Part shown: piece after piece, positions 1-9,230 of the stretch
How positions within the stretch are numbered: position 1 is the first letter of the stretch
Layout of the letters: each line of letters begins with the position of its first letter
From: Paenibacillus sp. BIHB 4019
GTDB lineage: Bacteria; Bacillota; Bacilli; Paenibacillales; Paenibacillaceae
Direction: 5' to 3'
Assembly (NCBI RefSeq): GCF_002741035.1
Contig: NZ_CP016808.1
Location: 1,766,001-1,830,000, forward strand
DNA: 64,000 nt
Translations under genes and position numbers: made by a program
Notes under the pieces: model-generated
What the model was told of the DNA's origin: nothing
Databases searched by the model: none
What the model saw: only the letters and a program-made list of their open reading frames with translations

Positions 1-860
1 TGAATTTGCATATTCGTAATCGGAGAACAGCTGCCGGACAGCACCAACGTTTGCTTCGCCTCCAGCCTCTGCTCAACCCGGCTCTCAAGCGCGTATTTTT
101 CCTTCCAATAGGAAGCAAGGGAAAGCGACAGGCCTGAAGAACCGACTGCAAACATAGGCTGCTGTTCTCCGGCACTGCCGAGGAGCTGGCCAATCGCACG
201 CGTATGCTCCTCGTTTATCGCATCGAACAGGATGGCATGCTTCTCTCTTTGAAGCGAGCTTGCCCACCGTGCTTGCCGCTCATCCGCGGGAAGCTCAAGC
301 TCCGTCACGGAATATAGGGAAATTGTCCCCTTCATTTGCTCTGAGAAATGGCGCAGCAAATCGGCCTCCATCATAGGAGTGACAGGGTGCGTAGACATGG
401 AAGGATGCCGATCCAGCCGATAAATTTGATCCCGATATCCGGCATAATGATTTCCGTACACCGTATACCGCTTTAATTGCGGAGCAGCCACAAGCACGGG
501 AATTGCCCCCTGATCGCGGTACAGTTCTTTCCCGAGCTCAATTACCTTTCCGATACTGCCGATCTCAGGGGAAGAATCGGCGGTCGAGCACATTTTGTAA
601 TGCAGCATTTTCGGGCGCAGCTGCTTTAATTGCAGCAGCAAAGGGGCAAGCTCTTCTTCCATCACGCTTGGGCTCATCGTCCGCGCCGTACCCGCTACTC
701 CTACGCAATGAACGCCCGGAAAGGCATCCATTCTTTCCTTTGTAGGAGGCTGAATGAACAACACCGTCCTCATGCCCTGCCCCTCCAGCACCTCAAGCGC
801 ATCCGTGGAGCCGGTAAAATCGTCGGCATAATAAGCCATTAATAAAGAGCTGTCTGTCAT
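1..860 (-). CDS. Four-carbon acid sugar kinase (DUF1537 family), partial
   Basis: The frame is open from an ATG at 860 to the window edge (286 codons), so the C-terminal part is missing. Near the N-terminus lies YYADDFTGSTDALE (about residues 10-23), the hallmark of the DUF1537/OtnK kinases, which phosphorylate C4 sugar acids such as threonate, erythronate or 3-dehydrotetronate with ATP. Lysine-rich and KMCSTADSS-type segments that follow also fit the family's substrate domain. It is the last visible gene of the catabolic operon and starts 4 bp after the isomerase stop. The family is clear; the exact substrate is not. A 17-bp sequence at 452-468 inside it equals part of the regulator's presumed operator upstream of the glycosidase. 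Confidence 0.88.
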   Translation of the reverse strand, partial: MTDSSLLMAYYADDFTGSTDALEVLEGQGMRTVLFIQPPTKERMDAFPGVHCVGVAGTARTMSPSVMEEELAPLLLQLKQLRPKMLHYKMCSTADSSPEIGSIGKVIELGKELYRDQGAIPVLVAAPQLKRYTVYGNHYAGYRDQIYRLDRHPSMSTHPVTPMMEADLLRHFSEQMKGTISLYSVTELELPADERQARWASSLQREKHAILFDAINEEHTRAIGQLLGSAGEQQPMFAVGSSGLSLSLASYWKEKYALESRVEQRLEAKQTLVLSGSCSPITNMQI

Positions 861-864
861 TTTC

Positions 865-1791
865 CTACTCCCCCATTTCACGGAGAAATTTACGCCATGC
901 AAGCTGCAGCGTTCGTTTGGCGTTCGCAATAAGATCTGCGGGCCTATCCACCGCTGCACAAATCAATTCGAAGCTTATTGCAGAAGAATGTGCATGGTGA
1001 ATATATCCTGTCTTCAATAGCGCATGGAAAAAAGACACTAGCTGTTCGACATCGTTTTCGCCAGCAGGATATCCGAAATAAGGATGAGAATCGCCATATC
1101 GCCTATCATCCGATTTCATGACCGTATTTCCAACGTGGACATGTCCGATCCATGGACCTAGCTCTTGAACAGCAGCAGCAATATCAGCCCGAACCATAGG
1201 GATATGGCTTAAATCGAGCAGCAGCTTCACTTGGCTCGCAGAACTGATGAACTGCTGAAATAACTGTACGGTATTCTCTACAGAGCCAATCAATCGTTTT
1301 TTGTCCACATCGAAGTCGAACATTTCCACGAGCAGCTTGATGTCGCGTGCTTGCGCGTGCTCGCTGAGAATAAGAATGGATTCCGCAAATCGCTCCATTG
1401 CCTCGCACTTGCTTCCTTCATGGTTCGGCCCGCTGATGAGCTCAAGCATATCGGCACCGACAGCCTCCGCTTCCGACAAGCAGCTAAGCATTCGTTCAAT
1501 GGCATGCAACCGCACCGATCGGTCCGCGCTTCCCAAATCCAGCTGCTCGCGAAATATAACGGGCTGCGCCAAGTAGCTGTTTTTCACGCGGCAAACGTCC
1601 AGCCGATTTTTCAAAATCGTTTGCAGTTGATGACTGCCAATGCCAGAGAGCTCAACCCTCTGAAAATAGGAATCATGCAAGACATAATCGACAGCTTGCA
1701 GCAAGCCCTCATCTACCCGGGCAGCATCTGGGAACATGGCGTTAAGCACGATACCCAGCTCTAAATGATCTTCCACTTTTGGCGTAAACAT
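865..1791 (-). CDS. Sugar phosphate isomerase/epimerase-like TIM-barrel protein
   Basis: 308 residues from an ATG at 1791 that overlaps the preceding stop as TAATG, implying translational coupling; an upstream in-frame ATG at 1803 is possible. The protein has the xylose-isomerase-like (AP endonuclease 2) TIM-barrel pattern, with an acidic/His metal set recognisable as LLVEMFDFD, LLLDLSHIP, HVHVGN and a final ISFEL. Relatives isomerise or epimerise sugars, keto-acids (hydroxypyruvate isomerase, OtnI) or inositol derivatives, using a divalent metal in the cytoplasm. Position between a dehydrogenase and a DUF1537 kinase suggests it rearranges a keto-acid before or after phosphorylation. The substrate is inferred only from context. 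Confidence 0.8.
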   Translation of the reverse strand: MFTPKVEDHLELGIVLNAMFPDAARVDEGLLQAVDYVLHDSYFQRVELSGIGSHQLQTILKNRLDVCRVKNSYLAQPVIFREQLDLGSADRSVRLHAIERMLSCLSEAEAVGADMLELISGPNHEGSKCEAMERFAESILILSEHAQARDIKLLVEMFDFDVDKKRLIGSVENTVQLFQQFISSASQVKLLLDLSHIPMVRADIAAAVQELGPWIGHVHVGNTVMKSDDRRYGDSHPYFGYPAGENDVEQLVSFFHALLKTGYIHHAHSSAISFELICAAVDRPADLIANAKRTLQLAWRKFLREMGE

Positions 1792-2906
1792 TATCGAGCC
1801 CATACATCCGCCGAGTTTTGCAAAGCTTCAACAACCGCACTGCCAACCTCGGATGTGCTGCTTTTTCCGCCAATATCCGCTGTTTTGGCTCCGCCGTTCG
1901 CTAAAATGTGTTTGACTGCCTGCTCAATTCCATCGCCCGCAGCAATCAGCGTTTGATCTCCATGCTTGTCTCCAAGCCAATTGAGCATCATCGAGAGGGA
2001 CAAAATCATCGCATAAGGGTTAGCGATATTTTTACCCGCAATGGACGGCGCCGTACCGTGTGCCGGCTGGAACAAGGCGTGCTGATCGCCGATATCGCCT
2101 GAAGGCGCCATTCCAAGCCCTCCAACGGTAGCAGAAGAAAGGTCGGAAATAATGTCGGCAAACATGTTCTCTGCCACGACCACATCAAACATCTGCGGGT
2201 TCATGACTTGAAACAAGGTCATCGCATCGACATATACATAATCCCTTTTCAGATTCAAAAATTGCTCTCCGACACTATCAAACACTTTACGGAAATAAGC
2301 ATAGGAGCTCAGTACATTCGCTTTATCCACGCATGTCACCATCGACGCTCCGTCCGAAATACGCCCGTTCCTTTTCTCAGCCAAGCGGAAGGCATAACGG
2401 GATATTTTCTCAATGCCCGTCTTGGTCATAATAATGGTGTCCGTCGCGACCTCGCCTCGCACATTGCAGCCGCCCGTGCGCGAAGCATAGAGGCCTTCAA
2501 TATTTTCCCTTACGATGACATAATCGATGCCTTTGCTAACATCCCGAAGAGGGCTGACGATCCCGTCATAGAGCTTGACCGGTCTAACGCCGGCGTATAA
2601 ATCCAAGTCAAATCGCAAGCGGAAAATAACATCGCCGTTCACTTCCCGGCCATCGGGATGGCGCGCTTCAGGCAGGCCGATGGCGCCCATAAGAATCGCA
2701 TCCGCTTCCTTGCAATGATTAAACGTGTCCTCCGGCATCGTGATTCCTGTTCGCAAATATCGCTCGGCACCCGCGTCAAATGATTCCGCTTCAAATCTCA
2801 CATCGTTCAGATGCGATTGGACGGTTTCTAATACTTTTAAAGCTTCGTTCGTAATTTCCGTTCCGATGCCATCGCCAGGCAATACGGCTATTTTATAAAC
2901 CTTCAC
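1791..2906 (-). CDS. Isopropylmalate/tartrate-dehydrogenase-like beta-decarboxylating dehydrogenase
   Basis: 371 residues, GTG start at 2906 with GAAGGAG upstream, overlapping the amidohydrolase end by 14 bp. It has the family landmarks: LPGDGIG near the N-terminus, RFDLDLYAGVRPVKLY, VRENIEGLYASR, the DKANV lysine, the metal-binding aspartates in AENMFADIISDL, and FQPAHGTAPSIAGK of the cofactor site. Enzymes of this family oxidise a 2-hydroxy acid with a 3-carboxylate (or tartrate-like acids) using NAD(P) and often decarboxylate. No leu or TCA gene is nearby and the neighbours are sugar-acid genes, so a catabolic substrate such as a branched or C4-C5 hydroxy acid is more likely than isopropylmalate. 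The specificity is inference. Confidence 0.85.
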   Translation of the reverse strand: MKVYKIAVLPGDGIGTEITNEALKVLETVQSHLNDVRFEAESFDAGAERYLRTGITMPEDTFNHCKEADAILMGAIGLPEARHPDGREVNGDVIFRLRFDLDLYAGVRPVKLYDGIVSPLRDVSKGIDYVIVRENIEGLYASRTGGCNVRGEVATDTIIMTKTGIEKISRYAFRLAEKRNGRISDGASMVTCVDKANVLSSYAYFRKVFDSVGEQFLNLKRDYVYVDAMTLFQVMNPQMFDVVVAENMFADIISDLSSATVGGLGMAPSGDIGDQHALFQPAHGTAPSIAGKNIANPYAMILSLSMMLNWLGDKHGDQTLIAAGDGIEQAVKHILANGGAKTADIGGKSSTSEVGSAVVEALQNSADVWAR

Positions 2907-3663
2907 TTATCGTCACTCCTTCATAATTTAAGTTAAAAATACGCTTCGCATTATGATGAAAAATATCGTCAAGCTGCTCCTCTGAAAGCCCGATAGAACG
3001 ATATTTCATAATTTCCACAGGCAAGTTGGTGACATGGTCTGATCCCATAATCAATCGCTGATGCCCGATCGCGCTTACCATCTTCTGCACCGTGTAAGTC
3101 TGGCACCATGACGGCTCCAGAATGATATTTTCGCAGGTTTTAGCCGCTACAATGGCCTCATCGGTATAGATTGCAAAGCCGGCATGAGCCAGGACAAAGG
3201 TGACCTCCGGAAATCTCCGAGCGGGCTCGATTAATAAAGCGGGCAAGGAAAACGGCGTGCCCAAGCCTGTGTGCACGATTACGGGGATGTTCAGCCTTTT
3301 CGCCGTTTCATATATTTTCGTGCAGCGGTCCGATAGCGGAGAGATATTATGTCCCATCGGATGAAGCTTGGCAGCTACGAACCCCCACTCCTTAACGCAC
3401 TGCTCTAATTGCAGAACATATGGCTCTTCCTCCATCCAAGGGTCCAAACTCGCAATGCCATAAAATTTTCCCGGATGCCGGCTTGCCAAATCTGCAATTT
3501 GCGCATGAATATCCTGAATATTTGCGAGAGTCGGCTGAGGCATGACCAAGCTTGCCGCCACGCCGTTACGCTCCATCGATTCCAGAAGCTCTGTTTCGGT
3601 CGTCGTAACTCCGGAAAATTTAGAAGTGCCAAGATGAACATGTGTATCAATGATTGGTAGCAT
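2893..3663 (-). CDS. Amidohydrolase (metal-dependent TIM-barrel hydrolase, COG2159 type)
   Basis: 256 residues, ATG at 3663 with a CGGAGGAAC ribosome site. DTHVH at residues 6-10 is the first metal motif; later IVHTGLG, LAHAGF and GSDHV supply the remaining His/Asp ligands of the amidohydrolase superfamily 2 fold. Members hydrolyse lactones or amides or decarboxylate aromatic acids. In a sugar-acid operon a lactonase role (opening an aldonolactone) is the simplest reading, but this is inferred from context. It begins 17 bp after the permease gene and overlaps the dehydrogenase gene, so all are one transcript. Confidence 0.85.
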   Translation of the reverse strand: MLPIIDTHVHLGTSKFSGVTTTETELLESMERNGVAASLVMPQPTLANIQDIHAQIADLASRHPGKFYGIASLDPWMEEEPYVLQLEQCVKEWGFVAAKLHPMGHNISPLSDRCTKIYETAKRLNIPVIVHTGLGTPFSLPALLIEPARRFPEVTFVLAHAGFAIYTDEAIVAAKTCENIILEPSWCQTYTVQKMVSAIGHQRLIMGSDHVTNLPVEIMKYRSIGLSEEQLDDIFHHNAKRIFNLNYEGVTISEGL

Positions 3664-3679
3664 GCAGGTTCCTCCGTTC

Positions 3680-4495
3680 TTATCCTTTCACGGCGCCGGC
3701 AGTCATGCCCGCAACCACTTTCTCTTGGAAGAGGATGTATAGAATAACGACTGGAATCATGGTAATTGCCAATCCCGCTGTCATCGGCCCGTAATCGGTC
3801 ATATACTCGCCCTTCATCCCGTAGATGCCTTGCGTTAAGGTTTTTAAATCCGGGTCAGAAATTAAAACGTAAGCGAACAAATATTCATTCCAGCAGCTAA
3901 GCAAAGCCAGTATGCCAACTGTAGCCAATCCCGGTGTGGACAAGGGCAGAATAATAGAAAAGAAGGTACGGTACCGGCCCGCGCCATCAACAATTGCTGC
4001 CTCTTCCAATTCTTTAGGGAGCGTCTTCATAAAGGATACTAGGACAAAAATCGTAAGCGACAAGCTGCCGACAATATACATCAGTATCAAGCCAAGATGG
4101 GTATTGATAAGATGAAATCCCTTTAAAATAGAAAAGGTCGGAATTAAGATGGTTTGGCCAGGAATCATAATCCCCAGGCTAAAAAACGTATACAGCAGCA
4201 TGCTTGGATATACGCGTGCCAAAACGTAAGAAGCCATCGCTCCAAATAATAAAATAAGTGCTACAGAGATAAGTGTGATATAGGTTGTGTTGACGAAATT
4301 AGCCCCGATATTTCCGCTGGTCCATGCTTTGACGTAATTTTCAAACTGCCATTCCTTAGGCAGCGAGAAGGGATGGCTATAAATCTCGGAATTCGTTTTG
4401 AAAGAGCTGAGAAAAACCCAAAGGAACGGGAAAATGGTCGTCACGCTGTACAAGGCGAGCAGCACATAATTAAATGATTTCTTTGCAAAAGGCAC
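3680..4495 (-). CDS. ABC sugar transporter permease, MalG/UgpE type
   Basis: 271 residues, GTG start behind AAGGAGG. Six hydrophobic segments are visible and the cytoplasmic EAA loop reads EEAAIVDGAGRYRTFF, the docking site for the ATPase. This is the second inner-membrane subunit of a CUT1 carbohydrate importer, paired with the gene 13 bp upstream. No ATPase gene lies in the operon; CUT1 importers in Bacillales commonly share one MsmX-type ATPase, and such a gene is present at 55909-57030. Confidence 0.93.
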   Translation of the reverse strand: MPFAKKSFNYVLLALYSVTTIFPFLWVFLSSFKTNSEIYSHPFSLPKEWQFENYVKAWTSGNIGANFVNTTYITLISVALILLFGAMASYVLARVYPSMLLYTFFSLGIMIPGQTILIPTFSILKGFHLINTHLGLILMYIVGSLSLTIFVLVSFMKTLPKELEEAAIVDGAGRYRTFFSIILPLSTPGLATVGILALLSCWNEYLFAYVLISDPDLKTLTQGIYGMKGEYMTDYGPMTAGLAITMIPVVILYILFQEKVVAGMTAGAVKG

Positions 4496-4508
4496 GTTTA
4501 TCCTCCTT

Positions 4509-5381
4509 TCAATACTCTAGCGAATCTTTGCTGGAAAGCTTCTTAAACAGGACCGTGAATACGAGCGCGTAAGCAGCAATCGTAACGGAAACCGCGCTGG
4601 CATAGCCGAACTCGTAGGAACCGAACCCTTTCATAAACATATAAACGGAGGCAAATGCTGAAGCCACGCCCGGTCCTCCTTGCGTAATCGCCCAAGCATG
4701 ATCGAACATTTTGAGAGCGCCGGTAACGCCCAAAATGATACAAACCTGCAGCACATCCCACAGCATGGGAATGACGATGCTAAAGAACGTACGAATGGAT
4801 GAAGCGCCGTCGATTTCAGCGCTTTCGAAGGTTTCCTTCGGAATCGCCTGTAAGGCAGCTAGCAAAATGATGAAGAACAAGCCGATCGTTTGCCATACCT
4901 GCGGCGCAGCTACAGCGAAGAGAACGATATCCGGATCGGACAGCCAATTTTGCTTTAAAAACGATAGCCCGATCGCATCCAGCACTTTATTCAGCATTCC
5001 AGCTTCCGCATAAATCAAGGAGAACATTAGACCGATCGCCATTGGCGCAATGACAACCGGAAGGAAATAAACCGTTCTGAAAAATTTAAAGCCCCTTTTG
5101 ATTTGAGAAATTAAATAGGCCAAAATTAATGCCACCGGAATTTTAATAGTCAGGGTTAGAAAGACGAGCCACAATGTATTTTGCATCGACTTCCAATAAT
5201 CCGCATCCCGCCACAGATCCGAGAAATTGCCAAACCCGATAAACTCGGGCTTCTGCACGGCATCCCACTCCGTCATGCTGTAATAACCGGAGAACAGGAC
5301 AGGAACAATAAAGAACGCTAAAAAAAGAAGGATGGCCGGCGCTAAAAAGATAACGGAGAATAAAGCTTTCTTTTGATTCAT
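4509..5381 (-). CDS. ABC sugar transporter permease, MalF/UgpA type
   Basis: 290 residues, ATG with AAAGGTG upstream. The N-terminus is a strong membrane segment, five more follow, and the EAA loop is ESAEIDGASSIRTFF. It is the first permease subunit of the CUT1 importer encoded here, between the binding-protein gene and its MalG-type partner. The transported compound is unknown; operon context points to an oligosaccharide, glycoside or sugar acid. Confidence 0.93.
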   Translation of the reverse strand: MNQKKALFSVIFLAPAILLFLAFFIVPVLFSGYYSMTEWDAVQKPEFIGFGNFSDLWRDADYWKSMQNTLWLVFLTLTIKIPVALILAYLISQIKRGFKFFRTVYFLPVVIAPMAIGLMFSLIYAEAGMLNKVLDAIGLSFLKQNWLSDPDIVLFAVAAPQVWQTIGLFFIILLAALQAIPKETFESAEIDGASSIRTFFSIVIPMLWDVLQVCIILGVTGALKMFDHAWAITQGGPGVASAFASVYMFMKGFGSYEFGYASAVSVTIAAYALVFTVLFKKLSSKDSLEY

Positions 5382-5448
5382 GCAATCACCTTTACCTATT
5401 GTGTCTTTGAAGGAGAGGTGCTGGCCTCTCCTCTGTCATTACGCTTGA

Positions 5449-6780
5449 TTACTTTTTCTCTCCGGCTACTGCTTCATTAATTTTCTTGATAAAGTCCTCA
5501 GGGGTAACTACTCCTGCGAACAGTTCATCCATTGAACGATTGAAAACCTCCGTTGATTTTGCCCCAGGCAGCTTGGATTTCGTAAACGGCACGACACTGT
5601 ACGGATTGGTAAAAGCGTAAACTTTAACAGCGAACGGGTCCAAATTGCCGACAGCTGTTTCTAACGATTTCGCCGGCATCATGCCTGCGCCGGCCAATGC
5701 AGCGTTCATTTGATCAGACAGCATGGCGTCAGCTAACGCAATGACTGCCTCTTTTTTGGCTGGGTCCTCGAAGGAAGCTTTACTGATGACCAAACTCATC
5801 GTGTAGCCGCCGATGGTATATGATGCAGGGTCATTTACGGCACCATCCATCTTAGGGAAATGTATTAATTCGGATTTTTCTTTAATCTCTTGGCTTAAAT
5901 TAGGAAGCGACCACGGCAAAGTGAATATCATTGCCGCCTTGCCTTCATTATATGGAACTACCGAAGGGGCCCAATCGCCGCTGGCTACCGTGTCATCCGG
6001 AAATACCTTTAGCGATTTCATCTCATTGATTATTTGTGCAGCTTTCTTGAAAGCATCCGCATTAAACGTATGCTCCGTGCTTAACTTCTCCGCAGCTTCT
6101 ACACCGCCCGCAAATTGCGTTGCGATTGCCGAGAAGAACCAATGGCCCGGGTTGGAGCCTTTGCTTCCCATCGAGAGCGGAATGATACCGTTTTCACGTA
6201 AAACCTTGGAAACCTGCTTAAATTCCTCATAAGTGGTAGGCGGTTGAAGCTGATACTTGTCAAAGATTTCTTTGTTATAAAGGAAAAACGCTTTGGATGC
6301 TTCGAGCGGCACTAAATAAGCCTTGCCATCCACTGATGTACTATCCCACGCTCCTTGGGACCATTGTTCTTTTTTTATCGATGGGCTTGCCGCAAAATAA
6401 TCCGCCATATTCAGCGCAACGTCCCCGTCAATCAATGGACGCATAAACGATTCTCCAGCCCAGTACATAAACACATCCGGCGTATTTCCGCTCGCCATGT
6501 CTACCTTCAGCTTTGTCTTGAGCTCGTCTCCCGGTGCAAACTCCTCGACTAATTCGATATCGGGATGGGCCGCCCGAAATTCATCAAGCTGCTGCTTAAA
6601 TACTCCGGCCTTTCCATCCGTACCGCCCCAGGTGTGTGCTAAACGAATTTTGACGCTTTTGCTTCCGCTTGTCGCAGCGCTCTCCCCGTTGCTGCTCTTT
6701 CCGGCTGACGAGCAGCCCGCTATTACCAGCATGACCGCCATAACCAAAACAAGCGTAAATCTGATTCCCCTTTTAAACAT
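5449..6780 (-). CDS. Extracellular solute-binding lipoprotein of a CUT1 importer
   Basis: 443 residues, ATG preceded by GGGGAGGT. The N-terminus has basic residues, a hydrophobic stretch and a lipobox ending LVIAGC, so the mature protein is lipid-anchored on the outer face of the membrane. The rest is a family 1 carbohydrate-binding protein (RLAHTWGG start; DVFMYWAGESF; EASKAFFLYNKEIFDKY). It captures the substrate for the two permeases encoded just downstream and is the most strongly substrate-defining component of the importer. Confidence 0.93.
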   Translation of the reverse strand: MFKRGIRFTLVLVMAVMLVIAGCSSAGKSSNGESAATSGSKSVKIRLAHTWGGTDGKAGVFKQQLDEFRAAHPDIELVEEFAPGDELKTKLKVDMASGNTPDVFMYWAGESFMRPLIDGDVALNMADYFAASPSIKKEQWSQGAWDSTSVDGKAYLVPLEASKAFFLYNKEIFDKYQLQPPTTYEEFKQVSKVLRENGIIPLSMGSKGSNPGHWFFSAIATQFAGGVEAAEKLSTEHTFNADAFKKAAQIINEMKSLKVFPDDTVASGDWAPSVVPYNEGKAAMIFTLPWSLPNLSQEIKEKSELIHFPKMDGAVNDPASYTIGGYTMSLVISKASFEDPAKKEAVIALADAMLSDQMNAALAGAGMMPAKSLETAVGNLDPFAVKVYAFTNPYSVVPFTKSKLPGAKSTEVFNRSMDELFAGVVTPEDFIKKINEAVAGEKK

Positions 6781-6850
6781 CTTTCTTTACCTCCCCTTGT
6801 CTTGTTGTCTATTGAAAGCATAATAATGCGATCAATCACAGCCTGTGGCG

Positions 6851-8359
6851 CTAAACCTCGCGTCTAAAGTATCCGACGGAGCTCTCGGCTTCAAACGGGC
6901 TTTTTATATCCCCGCTTCCCCCGTCGACCAGAACGAGCTCCGCTTCTACCCGCTCGCCTGTCCATATATTCATCCAGTAGCCCTTCCACCTTTTAGGAAG
7001 GAAATCGGTAATTAAATTGGTCATGCCTTTCTTTGCATACAGCACCATCTCGGATTGATTCTGATCCGTTAAGCAGCGGCCGGCCCATTGTCGAACCAAA
7101 AGCGGCTGCGGAACAAGCGAGGTCCAGTCGATTTCTGTGAAAAATTGCTTCATGAATGAATATCCCGGCAAGCATAGCGACTTCGCGTTCCAATCCACGA
7201 TATCCCAAGCATGGTCTGTGTAGTAGTGAGTCGGATAGCCGCCAGCCATAACGACCTCGTACGCCCTTTCCAATACTTCAAGCGGCTCCTGATCCCAGCC
7301 CCATGCGCCTCCGTTAATATCCCCTTGCGGATGCTCATAGCCAAATTCTTCGTTAATGATCGGAATATTGCGGAGGGAATGCTGATGCAGAATCGAATGG
7401 TAAATATCCCAATGATTCTGATCGGTAACAAAATCAATTAGCGACTGAGTGCTCGGATCATAAGTAAAGCACTTGTCATCATGAATGGTCGTCATATGAC
7501 CGTAGGCATCCAAATCTCGCATTCTTCTCAAGCGAGCCGCAATGTATGCCTTGTCAGGCTCATAATAGCTTTCCTTGCTAAAGTTCCAAATCACATTCGG
7601 AAAGGCTTGATATCGCGCAACAAAATGATCAAAATACAAATCCTCTTCCGGAGAAAGCCGCACTGGCCAATTTACAAGCTTGTTATATACCTTCATATAA
7701 ATGTGTGCTTGCATGCCCCGTTCGTGCAGTGCCCACATCATTCGATCGAAGTGAGCAAAATAAGCTTCATTCAACTGACTGTAATCATGAGCCTCATGCT
7801 CCCCTAGCCACGGCAGAATCAAAGGCGGGCCATAATCAAACTCCGTTGTATTGCCTCCCCGCCACAATGTGTCGTGAGCATAGGAATTGATAAACAGATG
7901 GTTGAACCCATGAGCCGCCAGATCATCAAGCAATCGCTCCGTGCGATACAGGTTTTCTGACATTTGGTCCACCGACCATAGCCAGTTCACCTCGTAGCCC
8001 AGGGAGAAGAATGGCGTCCCATCGTGATGAACAAAATGTCTAGGATGGTTAGGATCAACCATCAAGACGCCATGCTTATTCGGGTTGGATGGAGATACCG
8101 CTTCAATCGAAAACGTCTTTCCTGACAATTCTGGCAACGAAGATTCAGTAACTAGACTCCATTCGCCAACAGAGATGGGTGAAAAACGAATGCACCATAC
8201 GTTTTCTTTTTTATAGAAGCCCGGAATTTCTAAAGCTTCGCCTTGCGGGCCTTTAGCAACCGCTTTCAAATCGACCTGATAAGGGTTTACGGTCTGGCTC
8301 CCTACAAGATCAATATCCAATGGATCGTATAGACCGGTTTTATTTTTGCTCGTTTCCAC
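6851..8359 (-). CDS. DUF5060/DUF4038-type glycoside hydrolase, cytoplasmic
   Basis: Start chosen at GTG 8359 (502 residues) because GGAGGAG lies 6 bp before it; a TTG at 8374 sits on the ribosome site itself. An N-terminal beta-sandwich (DUF5060, about 1-100) precedes a TIM-barrel region starting RHFVHHDGTPFFSLGYE. Candidate catalytic acids are in WNFSKESYY and IINEEFGYEH. Relatives of the DUF4038 barrel include apiosidase-type enzymes. There is no signal peptide, so it acts on material already imported. It is the first gene after the regulator and behind an operator-like palindrome. Exact linkage specificity cannot be read from the sequence. Confidence 0.8.
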   Translation of the reverse strand: METSKNKTGLYDPLDIDLVGSQTVNPYQVDLKAVAKGPQGEALEIPGFYKKENVWCIRFSPISVGEWSLVTESSLPELSGKTFSIEAVSPSNPNKHGVLMVDPNHPRHFVHHDGTPFFSLGYEVNWLWSVDQMSENLYRTERLLDDLAAHGFNHLFINSYAHDTLWRGGNTTEFDYGPPLILPWLGEHEAHDYSQLNEAYFAHFDRMMWALHERGMQAHIYMKVYNKLVNWPVRLSPEEDLYFDHFVARYQAFPNVIWNFSKESYYEPDKAYIAARLRRMRDLDAYGHMTTIHDDKCFTYDPSTQSLIDFVTDQNHWDIYHSILHQHSLRNIPIINEEFGYEHPQGDINGGAWGWDQEPLEVLERAYEVVMAGGYPTHYYTDHAWDIVDWNAKSLCLPGYSFMKQFFTEIDWTSLVPQPLLVRQWAGRCLTDQNQSEMVLYAKKGMTNLITDFLPKRWKGYWMNIWTGERVEAELVLVDGGSGDIKSPFEAESSVGYFRREV

Positions 8360-8416
8360 TTTGCTCTCCTCCAATGCTTCTTCTTTTAATCAGGCATGCC
8401 AAGGGTCTTTTGTATT

Positions 8417-8433
8417 CCGTACACCGTATACGA
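8417..8433. promoter_or_regulatory. Candidate GntR-family operator upstream of the glycosidase gene
   Basis: CCGTACACCGTATACGA matches the reverse complement of the palindrome at 9231-9247 at 14 of 17 positions, including the ten-base core CCGTATACGA. It lies 58 bp before the glycosidase start, where a regulator would control the importer and catabolic genes. Confidence 0.55.
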
Positions 8434-8560
8434 AGTTATATAAAAAACAACTGCCTGCTCATTTTTCACCCTCTAAAACTCAATAGCTTATACAGTAGTT
8501 GTTCTTATGATGCGCTATTTAAGGCGAATGAATAAGTCGGCAGTAGATCATTTTTAACTC

Positions 8561-9199
8561 CTAGTCATTCTTACTCAACGATTCGATGGATTTGCGGATG
8601 TGGGAGATAGCCGCCTGTTCCGCTTCACTTTCCGAACGCTTCTTTAAAGCTTGAATAATGTCCATATGATCGGTAATCGTTTCTTGCGGCGAACGCATTA
8701 AACCTTTCAAATAGGTGATTCCCAGAACCTGAAACTGATCCAGAATACCGGACAGCATGTCACTTTTGGCATGTCTGGAGATGCGGTTATGGAATTCACG
8801 GTCAGCTTCCCGATATGCTGTCCAGTCCTCTTCCGTAATTTGGCTCATCGCTTTCGTGAAAAGATCCTCCAGCTCCTGGATTTCTTCATCTGTCATGTAG
8901 CGGACGCATAAACGGCTTGCCAAACCCTCGAGCACAGCACGAATTTCAAATGCTGCAATGATTTCATCAGGGCTGTAAGACTTCACGAATGTGCCTCTTC
9001 CGCTCGTTTCGATCAGACGCTCCTGAACAAGCTGGGAAATGGCTCTGCGCAGCGGAGTTCTACTCACGCCCAGAAGGCTTGCAAGATTATCTTGAACAAT
9101 TTTCTCGCCTTGTCTAAGCTGTCCGTCAAGAATCATTTTCTTTAATGACTTGTAAGTCAGTTGATCAAGGTCCTCATGTGCAATTTTCATAATGCCCAC
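8561..9199 (-). CDS. GntR-family regulator, FadR subgroup (FCD domain)
   Basis: 212 residues from a GTG at 9199 placed 6 bp after GGAGG; an ATG three codons on is the alternative. Residues 15-75 form the winged helix, with QDNLASLLGVSRTPLRRAISQL as its recognition part. The C-terminal half is an all-helical FCD ligand domain (RAVLEGLASRLCVRYM; REFHNRISRHAKSDM), which usually binds an organic acid, often with a metal. That ligand class suits the sugar-acid operon downstream. It is 200 bp from the glycosidase start and has a palindrome in its own leader, implying autoregulation and control of the whole block. Confidence 0.92.
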   Translation of the reverse strand: MGIMKIAHEDLDQLTYKSLKKMILDGQLRQGEKIVQDNLASLLGVSRTPLRRAISQLVQERLIETSGRGTFVKSYSPDEIIAAFEIRAVLEGLASRLCVRYMTDEEIQELEDLFTKAMSQITEEDWTAYREADREFHNRISRHAKSDMLSGILDQFQVLGITYLKGLMRSPQETITDHMDIIQALKKRSESEAEQAAISHIRKSIESLSKND

Positions 9200-9230
9200 T
9201 TCGCCCCTCCTTCCTCTGTACTTGCAATCT